The translations under genes and the position numbers were made by a program. The notes below the pieces were generated by a model. The model did not search any database. It was not told the origin of the DNA and worked only from the letters and a program-made list of their open reading frames with translations. 64,000 bases of DNA from Halobacillus dabanensis (GTDB lineage: Bacteria; Bacillota; Bacilli; Bacillales; Halobacillaceae), in assembly GCF_900114165.1 (NCBI RefSeq), contig NZ_FOSB01000004.1, positions 186,001-250,000 of the forward strand, read 5' to 3'. Below are positions 43,455-51,515 of this stretch, piece by piece. The first letter of the stretch is position 1. The number at the start of each line of letters is the position of its first letter.

Positions 43455-44451
43455 CTAACACTCTTGTGCTGTGAGGCGGCTGAACTCTTGTTTTTGGATC
43501 AATATAATGTTTTGCCTGGCTGATAGCTGTCGGGGCTTCCCCAAACCCAGTTGCAATCAGCTTCACTTTCCCATCATAGGTGGTAATATCACCGGCGGCA
43601 TAAATTCCTGCAATATTCGTCTCCATTTTCTGATTGACTACAATCGAATTTTTCTCAATCTCAAGCCCCCACTCTTTAATAGCGCCAAGACTTGATAGGA
43701 ACCCGTGGTTGACAATTAAGGAATCGATTTCCAAGTTTTCAGTTTTCTCCCCCTTGTTTTCTTTTAAAACCACTGACTGTATGTGGTTTTCTGTACCTAC
43801 GATATCATCGATCGCCATTGGGGTTTTGATTTGAACATTTGTCTCTTTCAATTGATTGATACTATGTTCGTGGGCCCTGAATTGATTACGGCGGTGAACA
43901 AGGGTCGTTTCTGCTGCGATTTCTGACAGCATAAGTGCCCAATCGACAGCTGAGTCTCCTCCGCCGGAAATACATACCCGCTGTCCTTTATGGGCCTGCA
44001 AGTCTGTGATGGAATAGAAGAGATTTTTCCCTTCATACTTATCCGCAGATTCATGCTTCAGACGGCGTGGTTGAAACGCTCCTGCGCCACTCGTGATCAA
44101 AACTGTTTTCGCATAGTGGACCGCTTTCGTTGTCGTTACTTTGAAAAGGTGCTCCTCGAGCTTTTCTACATTCTGGACGTTTTCTTCCAGGCACATTTCT
44201 GGATCAAATTGATTTGCTTGTTCTTCCAGCTGGTGAACAAGGTCTTTGGCTAGGATTTTTGGTGATCCAGCAACATCGTAAATATATTTTTCAGGGTATA
44301 AAGCCATTAATTGACCGCCCGGTTGAGGTAAGCTGTCGATGACTTTCACTGACATTTCCCGCATTCCGCCGTAGAAAGCAGCAAATAAACCAGTAGGCCC
44401 TCCCCCAATGATAATCACGTCAGATATATTTTCTGTTTGATTTATATTCAT
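43444..44451 (-). CDS. Ferredoxin/flavodoxin-NADP+ reductase, thioredoxin-reductase-like type, 335 aa
   Basis: FAD enzyme of the YumC type. FAD motif VIIIGGGPTGLFAAFYGG near 12-29, NADP-binding VCISGGGDSAVDWALML near 155-171, and VNHGFLSSLG and GIYAAGDITTYDGKVK in the C-terminal part. The CxxC of thioredoxin reductase is absent, so it is a reductase for ferredoxin-like partners. ATG at 44451 follows GAGGGTGATG; the long frame to 44571 would overlap the Rieske gene. It is adjacent to a Rieske ferredoxin gene, which is its likely electron acceptor. Confidence 0.9.
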   Translation of the reverse strand: MNINQTENISDVIIIGGGPTGLFAAFYGGMREMSVKVIDSLPQPGGQLMALYPEKYIYDVAGSPKILAKDLVHQLEEQANQFDPEMCLEENVQNVEKLEEHLFKVTTTKAVHYAKTVLITSGAGAFQPRRLKHESADKYEGKNLFYSITDLQAHKGQRVCISGGGDSAVDWALMLSEIAAETTLVHRRNQFRAHEHSINQLKETNVQIKTPMAIDDIVGTENHIQSVVLKENKGEKTENLEIDSLIVNHGFLSSLGAIKEWGLEIEKNSIVVNQKMETNIAGIYAAGDITTYDGKVKLIATGFGEAPTAISQAKHYIDPKTRVQPPHSTRVLGGE

Positions 44452-44482
44452 GTGTACATCACCCTCTTTTGTGGTATTTGGA

Positions 44483-44842
44483 TTATTTATAAACGATGAC
44501 ATCTTCATCTTCGACCCGTACGTTAAAGCTCGGAAGCTTTTTGTCAGGGTTGGCCAGCATTCGTCCTTCATTTTTTATGTCAAATTCTCTCCCATGCCAC
44601 GGACAACGAAGGATTTCGCCTTTATGACAGTAATGGTATTCTCCGGGTTCACTCTGTTCAGTCGTTGCACCACAAATCATCCCCTTATGAAGAGGGGCAC
44701 CTTGATGGTTACATTGGTTCATAAAGGCATAGAACTTACCGTCAGGGGTACGACATATGAGGACATTTTGTTTTCCGAAGAAGGATTCCATCATTTCTCC
44801 CGGCTGGATATCCGTTGTCTTACAAACCACTTGTTCCTTCAT
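44483..44842 (-). CDS. Rieske [2Fe-2S] ferredoxin, 119 aa
   Basis: Iron-sulfur carrier. The first ligand pair is CNHQGAPL near 42-49 and the second is CPWHG near 79-83. The two pairs are about 36 residues apart, against the usual 15-20. The insertion contains CGATTEQSEPGEYHYCHKG and two extra cysteines. The product should accept electrons from the FNR encoded downstream. The start at 44842 with AAAGGAGAG is 1 base after the amidohydrolase stop. No terminal oxygenase subunit gene is visible, so its electron acceptor is open. Confidence 0.9.
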   Translation of the reverse strand: MKEQVVCKTTDIQPGEMMESFFGKQNVLICRTPDGKFYAFMNQCNHQGAPLHKGMICGATTEQSEPGEYHYCHKGEILRCPWHGREFDIKNEGRMLANPDKKLPSFNVRVEDEDVIVYK

Positions 44843-44843
44843 G

Positions 44844-45911
44844 TTATCTCTCCTTTGTGTCTGGAATTTTAGGATAAAAATTCTTGGCATTTTCAAAGTA
44901 AATTTTCTTTTTTAACTCTTGATCCAAGTTTGGCAACGCCCGATGAGGGGAATCGTAGTCCCAGTGAGGATAGTCCGTTGCAAAGCAAATCATTTCTTCT
45001 GTTCCCATTTGTTCAATGAGCGACATAAAGTCTTTTTTATTTAACTCTTCTGATGGCTGGGTACAGAATCGGACATGTTTTTTCATAATGTCACTTGGCT
45101 TTCTTTTCAGCCATGGTACTTCGTGTCGTAAGTCTCTAAACTGCTGATCCATCTTCCACATCATATGAGGAATGAACGTGAATCCGCCTTCGATCATCAT
45201 AAGTCCAAGATTCGGAAACTTTTCGAACACACCGTTAAAAATCATATTGGTGACTTGTTTCATATGGGCGGTAGGGATTAACGTATGCCATTCGATAAAA
45301 TATCTTGGCCATTTCCCGTAATAAACAGGTGGTTCATTGTGGTGCATGCCAATCATCAAGTTGTGCTTCTCAGCGGCTTCGAAAATCGGGTGATAATACG
45401 GATCGCCCCACATGATGTCATCGATTGGAAGTAAGACTTGTACCATTTTCGGATGGTTTCCTACTCTTTCAATCTCTTTCACCGCTTCGTCTCGATCCTG
45501 AGCAGCCACATGGACCGATCCATATAAACGTTCGTCTTTATCTAACCATTTATCGATCTGCCAGTCGTTGTAAGCAGAAGCTAGAGCTGCGGCCATCTCG
45601 TACCACCCATGCATGGATGATGGAGACGGATCCAACGCTCCTGTCAATATACCGAACTCGTGGCCGATATCATCTAAAAGTTGTTCCTGCATGAATGCTA
45701 GATCTGATCCAGCTGGTCTGCCGTCTGGAACAACTGCATCGGCACGATCAACTCCGGCTACGGAAGGTTGGGTATAAGGCATATGTTTCTCTTGAATCCA
45801 GTGGCAATTTTGGATGTAATGTTTGAACGGCTCGTCCAAATACTCGAGGAGTTCCTCATATTGGACGCGCTCGTGAATGTCTGTATCGACGAGTGGAATT
45901 TGTTTCGGCAT
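44844..45911 (-). CDS. Amidohydrolase 2 (ACMSD-like) protein, 355 aa
   Basis: TIM-barrel metal hydrolase/decarboxylase. LVDTDIHERV near 7-16 replaces the usual HxH with DxH, as in one branch of the family. Further likely ligands are MIGMHHNEPP near 195, ALIPTAHMKQ in the middle, and ICFATDYPHWD near 310. Members include 2-amino-3-carboxymuconate semialdehyde decarboxylase and related ring-cleavage enzymes. It starts the 45911-to-40834 operon, behind AAGGAGG. The reaction is not evident from sequence; with a Rieske protein and an aldehyde dehydrogenase, a degradation pathway is plausible. Confidence 0.85.
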   Translation of the reverse strand: MPKQIPLVDTDIHERVQYEELLEYLDEPFKHYIQNCHWIQEKHMPYTQPSVAGVDRADAVVPDGRPAGSDLAFMQEQLLDDIGHEFGILTGALDPSPSSMHGWYEMAAALASAYNDWQIDKWLDKDERLYGSVHVAAQDRDEAVKEIERVGNHPKMVQVLLPIDDIMWGDPYYHPIFEAAEKHNLMIGMHHNEPPVYYGKWPRYFIEWHTLIPTAHMKQVTNMIFNGVFEKFPNLGLMMIEGGFTFIPHMMWKMDQQFRDLRHEVPWLKRKPSDIMKKHVRFCTQPSEELNKKDFMSLIEQMGTEEMICFATDYPHWDYDSPHRALPNLDQELKKKIYFENAKNFYPKIPDTKER

Positions 45912-45982
45912 ATATTAGTCCTCCTTGTGGGCTTGTTTCGCTAGAATAAATCTACCAGCAGATCGTTAAAGTCACCAAATCC

Positions 45983-46048
45983 ACTGAGAGCCGTTGAGTA
46001 CCACTCAGTGAGCTCAGTTCGTCTCAGTTCTCCTCAGTGAAGCTCAGT
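45983..46048. repeat. Phased CTCAGT array in the divergent promoter region
   Basis: CTCAGT begins at 46004, 46013, 46023, 46033 and 46043 (steps 9, 10, 10, 10), and an inverted copy ACTGAG is at 45983-45988. The step equals one helical turn, so all copies face the same side of the DNA. It lies about 90 bases upstream of the amidohydrolase start and about 350 bases from the BCCT start. Probably a binding array for a regulator. Confidence 0.75.
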
Positions 46049-46399
46049 GATACATTTTTAATCTTTTAAAATGTAAAAAAATCCCATTTATATTTCAGGA
46101 CTTTTGTTTAAGATAGTGGGCCGAGAAAACGATTCGCCTTTCTTTGGTGACTGATGGGTCTCCCAGTGGAAAGCGGCCATCCATGGTTTCATCAAAATCT
46201 CAGAATGTAGACTTCCAGGTATAATTTCATTGGTTGAATCAGTGAACAGAATGGAGAAGGGTAATCTTCCAGAGAAGAAGGGTATGTGCATTTGCTTTTA
46301 AGAGAAGTAGATTTGCAAAGGATAAGATTCATATGTAACATAAAAAAGGTGTTGAATTTTTCGAATTTCGACAGAATCTTACATAAGGAGCGAAGATAG
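46049..46399. other. Rest of the divergent intergenic region before the BCCT gene
   Basis: About 350 bases. Short minus-strand open frames here lack ribosome sites and family features. An AT-rich stretch around 46340-46395 holds the likely BCCT promoter and the AAGGAG site; I did not settle on -35/-10 boxes. Confidence 0.5.
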
Positions 46400-47917
46400 A
46401 TGAAAAAAGTTTCATGGGTATTTTGGTATGGTCTCGGGATTTGCGGCCTTTTTGTACTATGGGGCGTAATAGGTCCTGAACATCTGAAAACAATGACTTC
46501 CAATGCAACCGCTTTTATTTCCACTCGGTTCGGTTGGTACTATTTATTAATTATCATGATCATGCTGGCATTTTGTGTGTACTTGATTTTTTCCCGTTTC
46601 AATCAAATTAAACTAGGTAAAAACGATGAAAAGCCAGAGTTCAGCCTGGTTTCATGGTTTGCTATGTTATTCAGTGCCGGAATGGGGATGGGCTTAGTAT
46701 TTTGGACTACCGCTGAACCTATTTCTCATGCCTTCAAAAGCAGTCCAAACGCAGAGGAAGGTAGTGCTCAAGCTATTAAAGAATCGCTGCAATTTTCCTT
46801 TTTCCACTGGGGTATACATGCCTGGGCAGTCTATGCACTCGTTGCCTTAGTACTTGCTTATTTTAAGTTTCATAGAGGATATGCCGGATTGATCAGCGCT
46901 ACTCTTATTCCGATCTTCGGAAAAGAACGGATGGAAGGAATTCTAGGAAAAATCATCGATACGTTAGCTGTCGTTGCTACCGTAGTTGGTGTTGCTGCCA
47001 CTCTTGGGTTCGGTTCTGCCCAAATAAATGAAGGACTTGCCTTTCTATTCAATACCCCCAGCACTTATGGAGTTCAATTAATAATATTGATTATCTCTAC
47101 TGCGCTATTCATCTTTTCAGCCTGGTCCGGTGTCAGCAAAGGAATTAAATACTTGAGTAATATCAATATGATGCTTGGATTCCTTCTGATGATTCTCCTC
47201 TTAATCGTCGGCCCGACATTGTATATTTTGAATATGTTCACCAATTCCCTTGGTGGTTATATTACGAACTTTTTCAACATGAGTTTCCGTATCGCACCTA
47301 TAGATCAGGATAGCCGTGCATGGATCGATAGCTGGACTATATTCTACTGGGCTTGGTGGATCTCCTGGTCCCCATTCGTCGGAATTTTCATTGCGAGGAT
47401 TTCACGTGGACGAACGATCAAGGAATTTATGCTCGGCGTCTTATTTGTCCCGGCAATTGTTTGTTTCATCTTCTTTGCCGTGTTCGGAGTATCAGCTCTG
47501 GACCTTGAGCAACATGGACTCGCAACCATTTCTAATTATCCAATGGAAACAGCCACTTTTGCGATGCTGGAGCAATATCCACTCGGTATGTTGATGTCCT
47601 TTATCACGCTTTTTGTTATCGCCATCTTCTTTATTACATCAGCAGATTCAGCCACCTTCGTCTTAGGTATGTTATCAACGAAAGGCTCACTGAACCCATC
47701 AGGTACAGTTAAAATTATTTGGGGATTGTGCTTATCCTCGATGGCTGCGATTATTGTATATTTCGGGGGGACCGGAGGATTACAAAACGTCTTGATTATT
47801 GCAGCCTTCCCATTCTCAGTCATAGTTCTTCTTATGGGCGTTTCTTTCTATAAGTCTGCAAATGAAGAGATATGGTCTAAAAGACGGAAAAAGAAACAGC
47901 AGAAAAAGGTTAGCTGA
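46400..47917 (+). CDS. BCCT-family betaine/choline/carnitine transporter, 505 aa
   Basis: Sodium- or proton-coupled uptake of quaternary amines. Twelve hydrophobic segments are visible. The glycine-rich substrate helix is FSAGMGMGLVFWTTAEP near 90-106, and the signature WAWWISWSPFVGIFIARISRGRTIKEF is near 318-344, with the tryptophan box intact. The C-terminal tail is short and basic (KSANEEIWSKRRKKKQQKK), as in OpuD/BetL types that sense osmotic stress. It diverges from the amidohydrolase-gbsA operon across the CTCAGT array and has its own terminator. Substrate could be glycine betaine, carnitine or another betaine. Confidence 0.92.
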   Translation: MKKVSWVFWYGLGICGLFVLWGVIGPEHLKTMTSNATAFISTRFGWYYLLIIMIMLAFCVYLIFSRFNQIKLGKNDEKPEFSLVSWFAMLFSAGMGMGLVFWTTAEPISHAFKSSPNAEEGSAQAIKESLQFSFFHWGIHAWAVYALVALVLAYFKFHRGYAGLISATLIPIFGKERMEGILGKIIDTLAVVATVVGVAATLGFGSAQINEGLAFLFNTPSTYGVQLIILIISTALFIFSAWSGVSKGIKYLSNINMMLGFLLMILLLIVGPTLYILNMFTNSLGGYITNFFNMSFRIAPIDQDSRAWIDSWTIFYWAWWISWSPFVGIFIARISRGRTIKEFMLGVLFVPAIVCFIFFAVFGVSALDLEQHGLATISNYPMETATFAMLEQYPLGMLMSFITLFVIAIFFITSADSATFVLGMLSTKGSLNPSGTVKIIWGLCLSSMAAIIVYFGGTGGLQNVLIIAAFPFSVIVLLMGVSFYKSANEEIWSKRRKKKQQKKVS

Positions 47918-47944
47918 GATTTTCCAGACGAATAATCCTGCACA

Positions 47945-47980
47945 GTGACCTCGGTATTGAACCGGGGTCACCTTTTTTTA
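47945..47980 (+). terminator. Terminator of the BCCT gene
   Basis: GTGACCTCGGT pairs with ACCGGGGTCAC (one wobble), then T7. It is 27 bases after the stop. Confidence 0.9.
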
Positions 47981-48102
47981 TTGGTCCTTACCTCGCCAAA
48001 TAGTAACTTGAGCGACCGAGGTATTTTTTCCTATGAACATAGTTTTAAATATTATCGTAAGGGAATAATTTCTATGTGATTTTCTTTACAGGAGGTATAT
48101 TT

Positions 48103-48873
48103 GTGAAACGATTAGATGGAAAAGTAGCACTCATCACTGGCGGAAGTGGTGGTATTGGGAAAGAGACTGCGAAACTGTTTCTGCAAGAGGGAGCTCGCGT
48201 TGCCTTAGTTGATTTGAACGAGGATGGACTCGATGAAGCAAAGAAAGAGCTGGCTGATCACGGTGATGTGCTGACTGTCTCAGCAAATGTCTCCAATGAA
48301 GATGAGGTTCAAAATTATGTCCAAAAGGTGCTCGATGAATTCGGTACCATCGATGTCTTTTTCAACAATGCTGGTATTGAAGGAAAAGTGGCACCGATTA
48401 CTGAACAAACGGTCGAGGATTTTGATAAAGTGTATGGAGTGAACGTTCGTGGTGTATTCTTAGGATTGAAGCACGTCATGCCTGTAATGATGGAAAAACA
48501 AGAGGGAAGCATTATTAATATGTCTTCTGTTGCAGGCCTGATGGGATCTCCAGGAGTAGCACCATATGTATCATCCAAACATGGAGTGGTTGGATTAACA
48601 AAAGTTGCTGCCCTCGAAGCAGCAGATTCTACGGTACGCGTCAATTCTATACATCCATCTCCCGTAAACACGAGAATGATGCGCTCCCTTGAATCAGGAT
48701 TCAACCCTGAAGACGCTGAAAGCGCAAAAACACAGCAAGAACAAGCCATACCTCTTAAACGATACGGAGAGAGTGAAGATATCGCTAAACTAGTCTTGTT
48801 CCTAGCCAGCGATGATAGTAAGTTCATCACTGGAAGTCAATACCGTGTCGACGGTGGTATGGGTGCAACTTAA
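48103..48873 (+). CDS. Short-chain dehydrogenase/reductase, 256 aa
   Basis: Classical SDR. The NAD(P) motif is ALITGGSGGIGKETA near 9-23, followed by VALVDLNEDGL, where the acidic residue favours NAD(H). NNAGIEG is near 88. The catalytic triad is Ser in IINMSSVAG with Tyr and Lys in YVSSKHGVVG near 156-160. The GTG at 48103 is preferred because AGGAGG lies 8 bases upstream; the frame extends back to 48076. It follows the BCCT gene and its terminator, so it has a separate promoter, but the shared strand and position suggest the same pathway. Substrate unknown. Confidence 0.9.
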   Translation: MKRLDGKVALITGGSGGIGKETAKLFLQEGARVALVDLNEDGLDEAKKELADHGDVLTVSANVSNEDEVQNYVQKVLDEFGTIDVFFNNAGIEGKVAPITEQTVEDFDKVYGVNVRGVFLGLKHVMPVMMEKQEGSIINMSSVAGLMGSPGVAPYVSSKHGVVGLTKVAALEAADSTVRVNSIHPSPVNTRMMRSLESGFNPEDAESAKTQQEQAIPLKRYGESEDIAKLVLFLASDDSKFITGSQYRVDGGMGAT

Positions 48874-48921
48874 AGCATCTTCCCTCCACAATCTCTTGTT
48901 AAAATGCATATAAAATCGTCT

Positions 48922-48962
48922 GAAAGCAGCCCATCCAGCTTTATCTTGGATATGGCTGCTTC
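48922..48962 (+). terminator. Terminator of the SDR gene
   Basis: GAAAGCAGCCCATCCA and TGGATATGGCTGCTTC form the stem, followed by TCTTTATTTC. Confidence 0.75.
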
Positions 48963-49045
48963 TCTTTATTTCTAAGGAAAACAGATGGTACAAGCTATAC
49001 TTCATGTTAGCTTGTAACCTATCAGGTTTCGAATATTTCCACCTA

Positions 49046-49085
49046 AAAAAACGCCTGCCCTTGTTAAGAAAGGGAAGGCGCTTTT
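49046..49085. terminator. Hairpin between convergent genes, pfk side
   Basis: AAACGCCT and CCCTT arms pair with AAGGG and AGGCG arms. A7 on the left and T4 on the right suit both directions; pfk stops at 49169. Confidence 0.7.
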
Positions 49086-49168
49086 ATTGGAATGTACTCT
49101 TGAGCATATTAAAAACTGCCCGTAACAGAATATACTCGGAAATCTTTTTGGCATTGTCCCTTTCTACC

Positions 49169-50134
49169 TCATATAGACAATCTCCCGGATAAATCGTACA
49201 TACTTTCATCAATGTGCCGCTCTTGTGTAAAAACTTCTTCAAAGGAATAACTCACTGGCTTGCTGTCTTTCAGTGCTACTAATTTTCCTGATTCCTGATT
49301 AGAAAGCAACTCGATGGCGTAAGCTCCTAAACGACTAGCCAACACTCGATCTCTGGCGGTAGGAGCCCCACCACGCTGTGTATGCCCCAAAACGGTCACA
49401 CGTGACTCTAAACCTGCTTCTTCCTTAAGCCTGGCATTGAGATCGATTCCACTCACAATTCCTTCTGCAACGATAATAATGCTGTACCTTTTGTCTCTTG
49501 AAGGGCCACGCTTGATTTGCTCTACAATTGTCTCTACGTCATCTTTCTTTTCTGGTATTAAAATATTTTCAGCCCCGCCTGCAAGCCCGGACCATAAAGC
49601 TAAGTTCCCTGCATCTCTCCCCATCACTTCAATAATGGAGGATTTCTCATGGGATGATGCTGTATCACGAATACGATCCACATAGTCGATGATTGTATTT
49701 AGTGCTGTATCAAACCCTATGGTCTCCTCTACAAACGGAATATCATTATCTATAGTGGCCGGAATGCCGATACACGGGAATTCTTTTCTGGCTAGCTCTG
49801 CAGCGACTTTTAATGCGTCTCTTCCCCCAATAATCACGAGGCCCTCTATCCCGTTTCTTTTTAAGTTATTTATCGCTTTCTGCTGTCCTTCCTCTGTAGA
49901 GATCTCTTCACTCCTACGCGATTGGAGGATCGTTCCTCCGCGTTGAATAATCGAACCTACAGAAGCTGCCTCCATCTGTTCCACTGTTTCATCTAAAATC
50001 CCTTGGAATCCATACTTGATCCCAACCATCTCTATTCCGTCATATAGCCCTGTTCTTACTACGGAACGTATAGCTGCATTCATTCCTGGAGCATCTTCTC
50101 CACTGGTTAAGACACCGATTCTATCCATTGTCAT
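49169..50134 (-). CDS. Divergent 6-phosphofructokinase-family protein, 321 aa
   Basis: Clearly in the PfkA family by length and overall order: VLTSGEDAPGMNAAIRSVVRTG (5-26), IIQRGGTILQSRRSEE, IPATIDNDIPFVEETIGFDTALNT with the catalytic TIDND, EVMGRDAGNLALWSGLAGGAENILIPE, and VLGHTQRGGAPTARDRVLASRLGAYA. Three conserved sites are changed. SGGD is SGED, IGGDGS is IGGRDA (Mg-binding Asp replaced, Asp at the ATP/PPi-discriminating position), and HERT is HEKS. The second PPi marker (lysine before TIDND) is alanine. It may be a PfkA paralogue with altered phosphoryl donor, or a non-glycolytic relative. It stands alone. The ATG at 50134 has AGGAAAG 6 bases upstream; GTG 50137 and ATG 50128 are alternatives. 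Confidence 0.85.
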   Translation of the reverse strand: MTMDRIGVLTSGEDAPGMNAAIRSVVRTGLYDGIEMVGIKYGFQGILDETVEQMEAASVGSIIQRGGTILQSRRSEEISTEEGQQKAINNLKRNGIEGLVIIGGRDALKVAAELARKEFPCIGIPATIDNDIPFVEETIGFDTALNTIIDYVDRIRDTASSHEKSSIIEVMGRDAGNLALWSGLAGGAENILIPEKKDDVETIVEQIKRGPSRDKRYSIIIVAEGIVSGIDLNARLKEEAGLESRVTVLGHTQRGGAPTARDRVLASRLGAYAIELLSNQESGKLVALKDSKPVSYSFEEVFTQERHIDESMYDLSGRLSI

Positions 50135-50359
50135 CACTCACTTTCCTACTGATCACCACTATATATTCTATACCCTTCCAATGACAGTCACAAGTGGGCC
50201 TTCTTGAGCATAAAAGCCATACCTATCAGTTTCAAGTGCTGGTGAACGCTTAGCGAATGGAAAGCATGATTTTGGCAGGTCCAGACCAACCATGTATAGA
50301 ATAACCTTCTCCTAAAAAGTTCATAATGATACTAATGACAGATAAAGGAGGAATCAGCA

Positions 50360-50482
50360 ATGAAATCGAAAGCCCAAATGGCCAAAGAAAAAAGAAGTAC
50401 GTTAACTAAAACGCAACAAGTGAGATTTCAGCAAGACTTTAAAAGAGCGAACAAAATAGTAGAAAACACAAGAATGAAATAG
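50360..50482 (+). CDS. Small basic protein, YfhE-like, 40 aa
   Basis: A strong AAAGGAGG 8 bases before the ATG and a terminator 36 bases after the stop mark it as a gene. The protein is lysine- and glutamine-rich with no membrane segment. The middle (STLTKTQQVRFQQDFKRANK) resembles the LSxTQEVxYxxEFKxAD pattern of the YfhE family found in Bacillaceae, but I am not sure of this assignment. Function unknown. Confidence 0.6.
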   Translation: MKSKAQMAKEKRSTLTKTQQVRFQQDFKRANKIVENTRMK

Positions 50483-50517
50483 TGGTAGTTAAAGCTGCTC
50501 CCCTTACTGTCAAAAAA

Positions 50518-50554
50518 ACACCTGCAATTGCCATCCTATGGCAATTGCAGGTGT
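50518..50554. terminator. Terminator hairpin
   Basis: ACACCTGCAATTGCCA pairs with TGGCAATTGCAGGTGT across a 5-base loop. It ends the small basic gene. It is also within 50 bases of the P4H gene stop, so it can serve both. Confidence 0.85.
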
Positions 50555-50602
50555 CTCATTTAGGTTCATCTTTATCCATCCAACTTTATACCATTCGCTT
50601 CC

Positions 50603-51238
50603 TTACCTATACTGTTTTCTTCGCACCCACATCGTTGCTGCCCATTTTTCTCCGGATGTGACCGGCGAGCCCCCGTGAAGGGTCCGTTCATTGATCACCG
50701 GATCCGAATAGAAATACTCGAAATAGACACCCATACCTTTATGTGGAGATACAGAAAGATTCATGTGTGGAAAGTAGGTTTCCCCTCCCTCCTCTACATC
50801 ATTTAAGTAAAGGACAAGTGTGCTGATTCTCGGGTTATTTGTCGCTTTGACTTTTGACTTAAAATAATCATAATGTGCTTTATATTCTTGACCTTGTTTG
50901 TAATTCAAGATGTGAAGTCCTTCTCCATGTTCGATCGGTACATTCATAATATGTGCCAACCGCTTTTCAATTCTGGTCGTGACATCGTCTTCAGGAAGGA
51001 ATGTACTGCTGCTTGTCCGAATGTCGCTTACTTCATGGTGTGATCCGATTTTCGACCGGTTCATCCGATTTTGAGAAAGACGGATAAGTTCATCACACTC
51101 AGCATCACTGACCACATTTCCCAATATAGCAATCTTAGGATCTTCCATTTTAGCAATGATCGCGATTTCACGGTCCTCTGTCAAAATTTTGTTACCTGTG
51201 TGGTCGAAAATGGAAGCTTCTTTCACTATTAATGTCAA
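50603..51238 (-). CDS. Prolyl 4-hydroxylase-like Fe(II)/2-oxoglutarate oxygenase, 211 aa
   Basis: Double-stranded beta-helix dioxygenase. The iron site is HYD in YKAHYDYF near 120-124 and the distal His in ERTLHGGSPVTSGEKW, where the lysine binds 2-oxoglutarate. STLVLYLNDVEEGGETYFP near 137-155 and RTSSSTFL complete the P4Hc signature. It resembles the small bacillus enzymes known to hydroxylate proline in short peptides or collagen-like proteins. The start at 51238 has no strong ribosome site close by; the next in-frame ATG is far inside. A possible cre-like sequence (TAAAACGCTTTCA) is at 51267-51279. Substrate unknown; no collagen-like gene is in the window. Confidence 0.85.
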   Translation of the reverse strand: MTLIVKEASIFDHTGNKILTEDREIAIIAKMEDPKIAILGNVVSDAECDELIRLSQNRMNRSKIGSHHEVSDIRTSSSTFLPEDDVTTRIEKRLAHIMNVPIEHGEGLHILNYKQGQEYKAHYDYFKSKVKATNNPRISTLVLYLNDVEEGGETYFPHMNLSVSPHKGMGVYFEYFYSDPVINERTLHGGSPVTSGEKWAATMWVRRKQYR

Positions 51239-51431
51239 CTTTTCATCAACCTCTTCTGTTTTTTATAAAACGCTTTCAATAAACCGTATATCCTCGAGGA
51301 ATGGTAAGATATGAGATATATCATACCATCTTTTTATGGTTTATTCTTAAATTTTATAAAAATTACAGAATTGTTCACAAATGTTAGAAGTTTACTATTT
51401 TTTTAGACTCCCTTTTAGAGATTTCACCTAA

Positions 51432-51478
51432 TAAAAAACACCATCCCCTCATTCTTTTACATCGTGAGGAGATGGCGT
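51432..51478 (-). terminator. Terminator of topB
   Basis: CCATCCCCTCA and TGAGGAGATGG form a stem with one mismatch. A6 on the left gives the minus-strand T-run. It is 38 bases past the topB stop. Confidence 0.75.
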
Positions 51479-51515
51479 CCTCGCCTAGCCCCATAAGGAG
51501 TGGCGAGCACTAAGT

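Noticed and set aside
45983-46048. CRISPR array
   Set aside because: The repeats are only 6 bases with 3-4 base gaps, unlike CRISPR repeats and spacers.
46088-46291. Minus-strand frame upstream of the BCCT gene
   Set aside because: No ribosome site and no recognisable pattern; it sits in the divergent promoter region.
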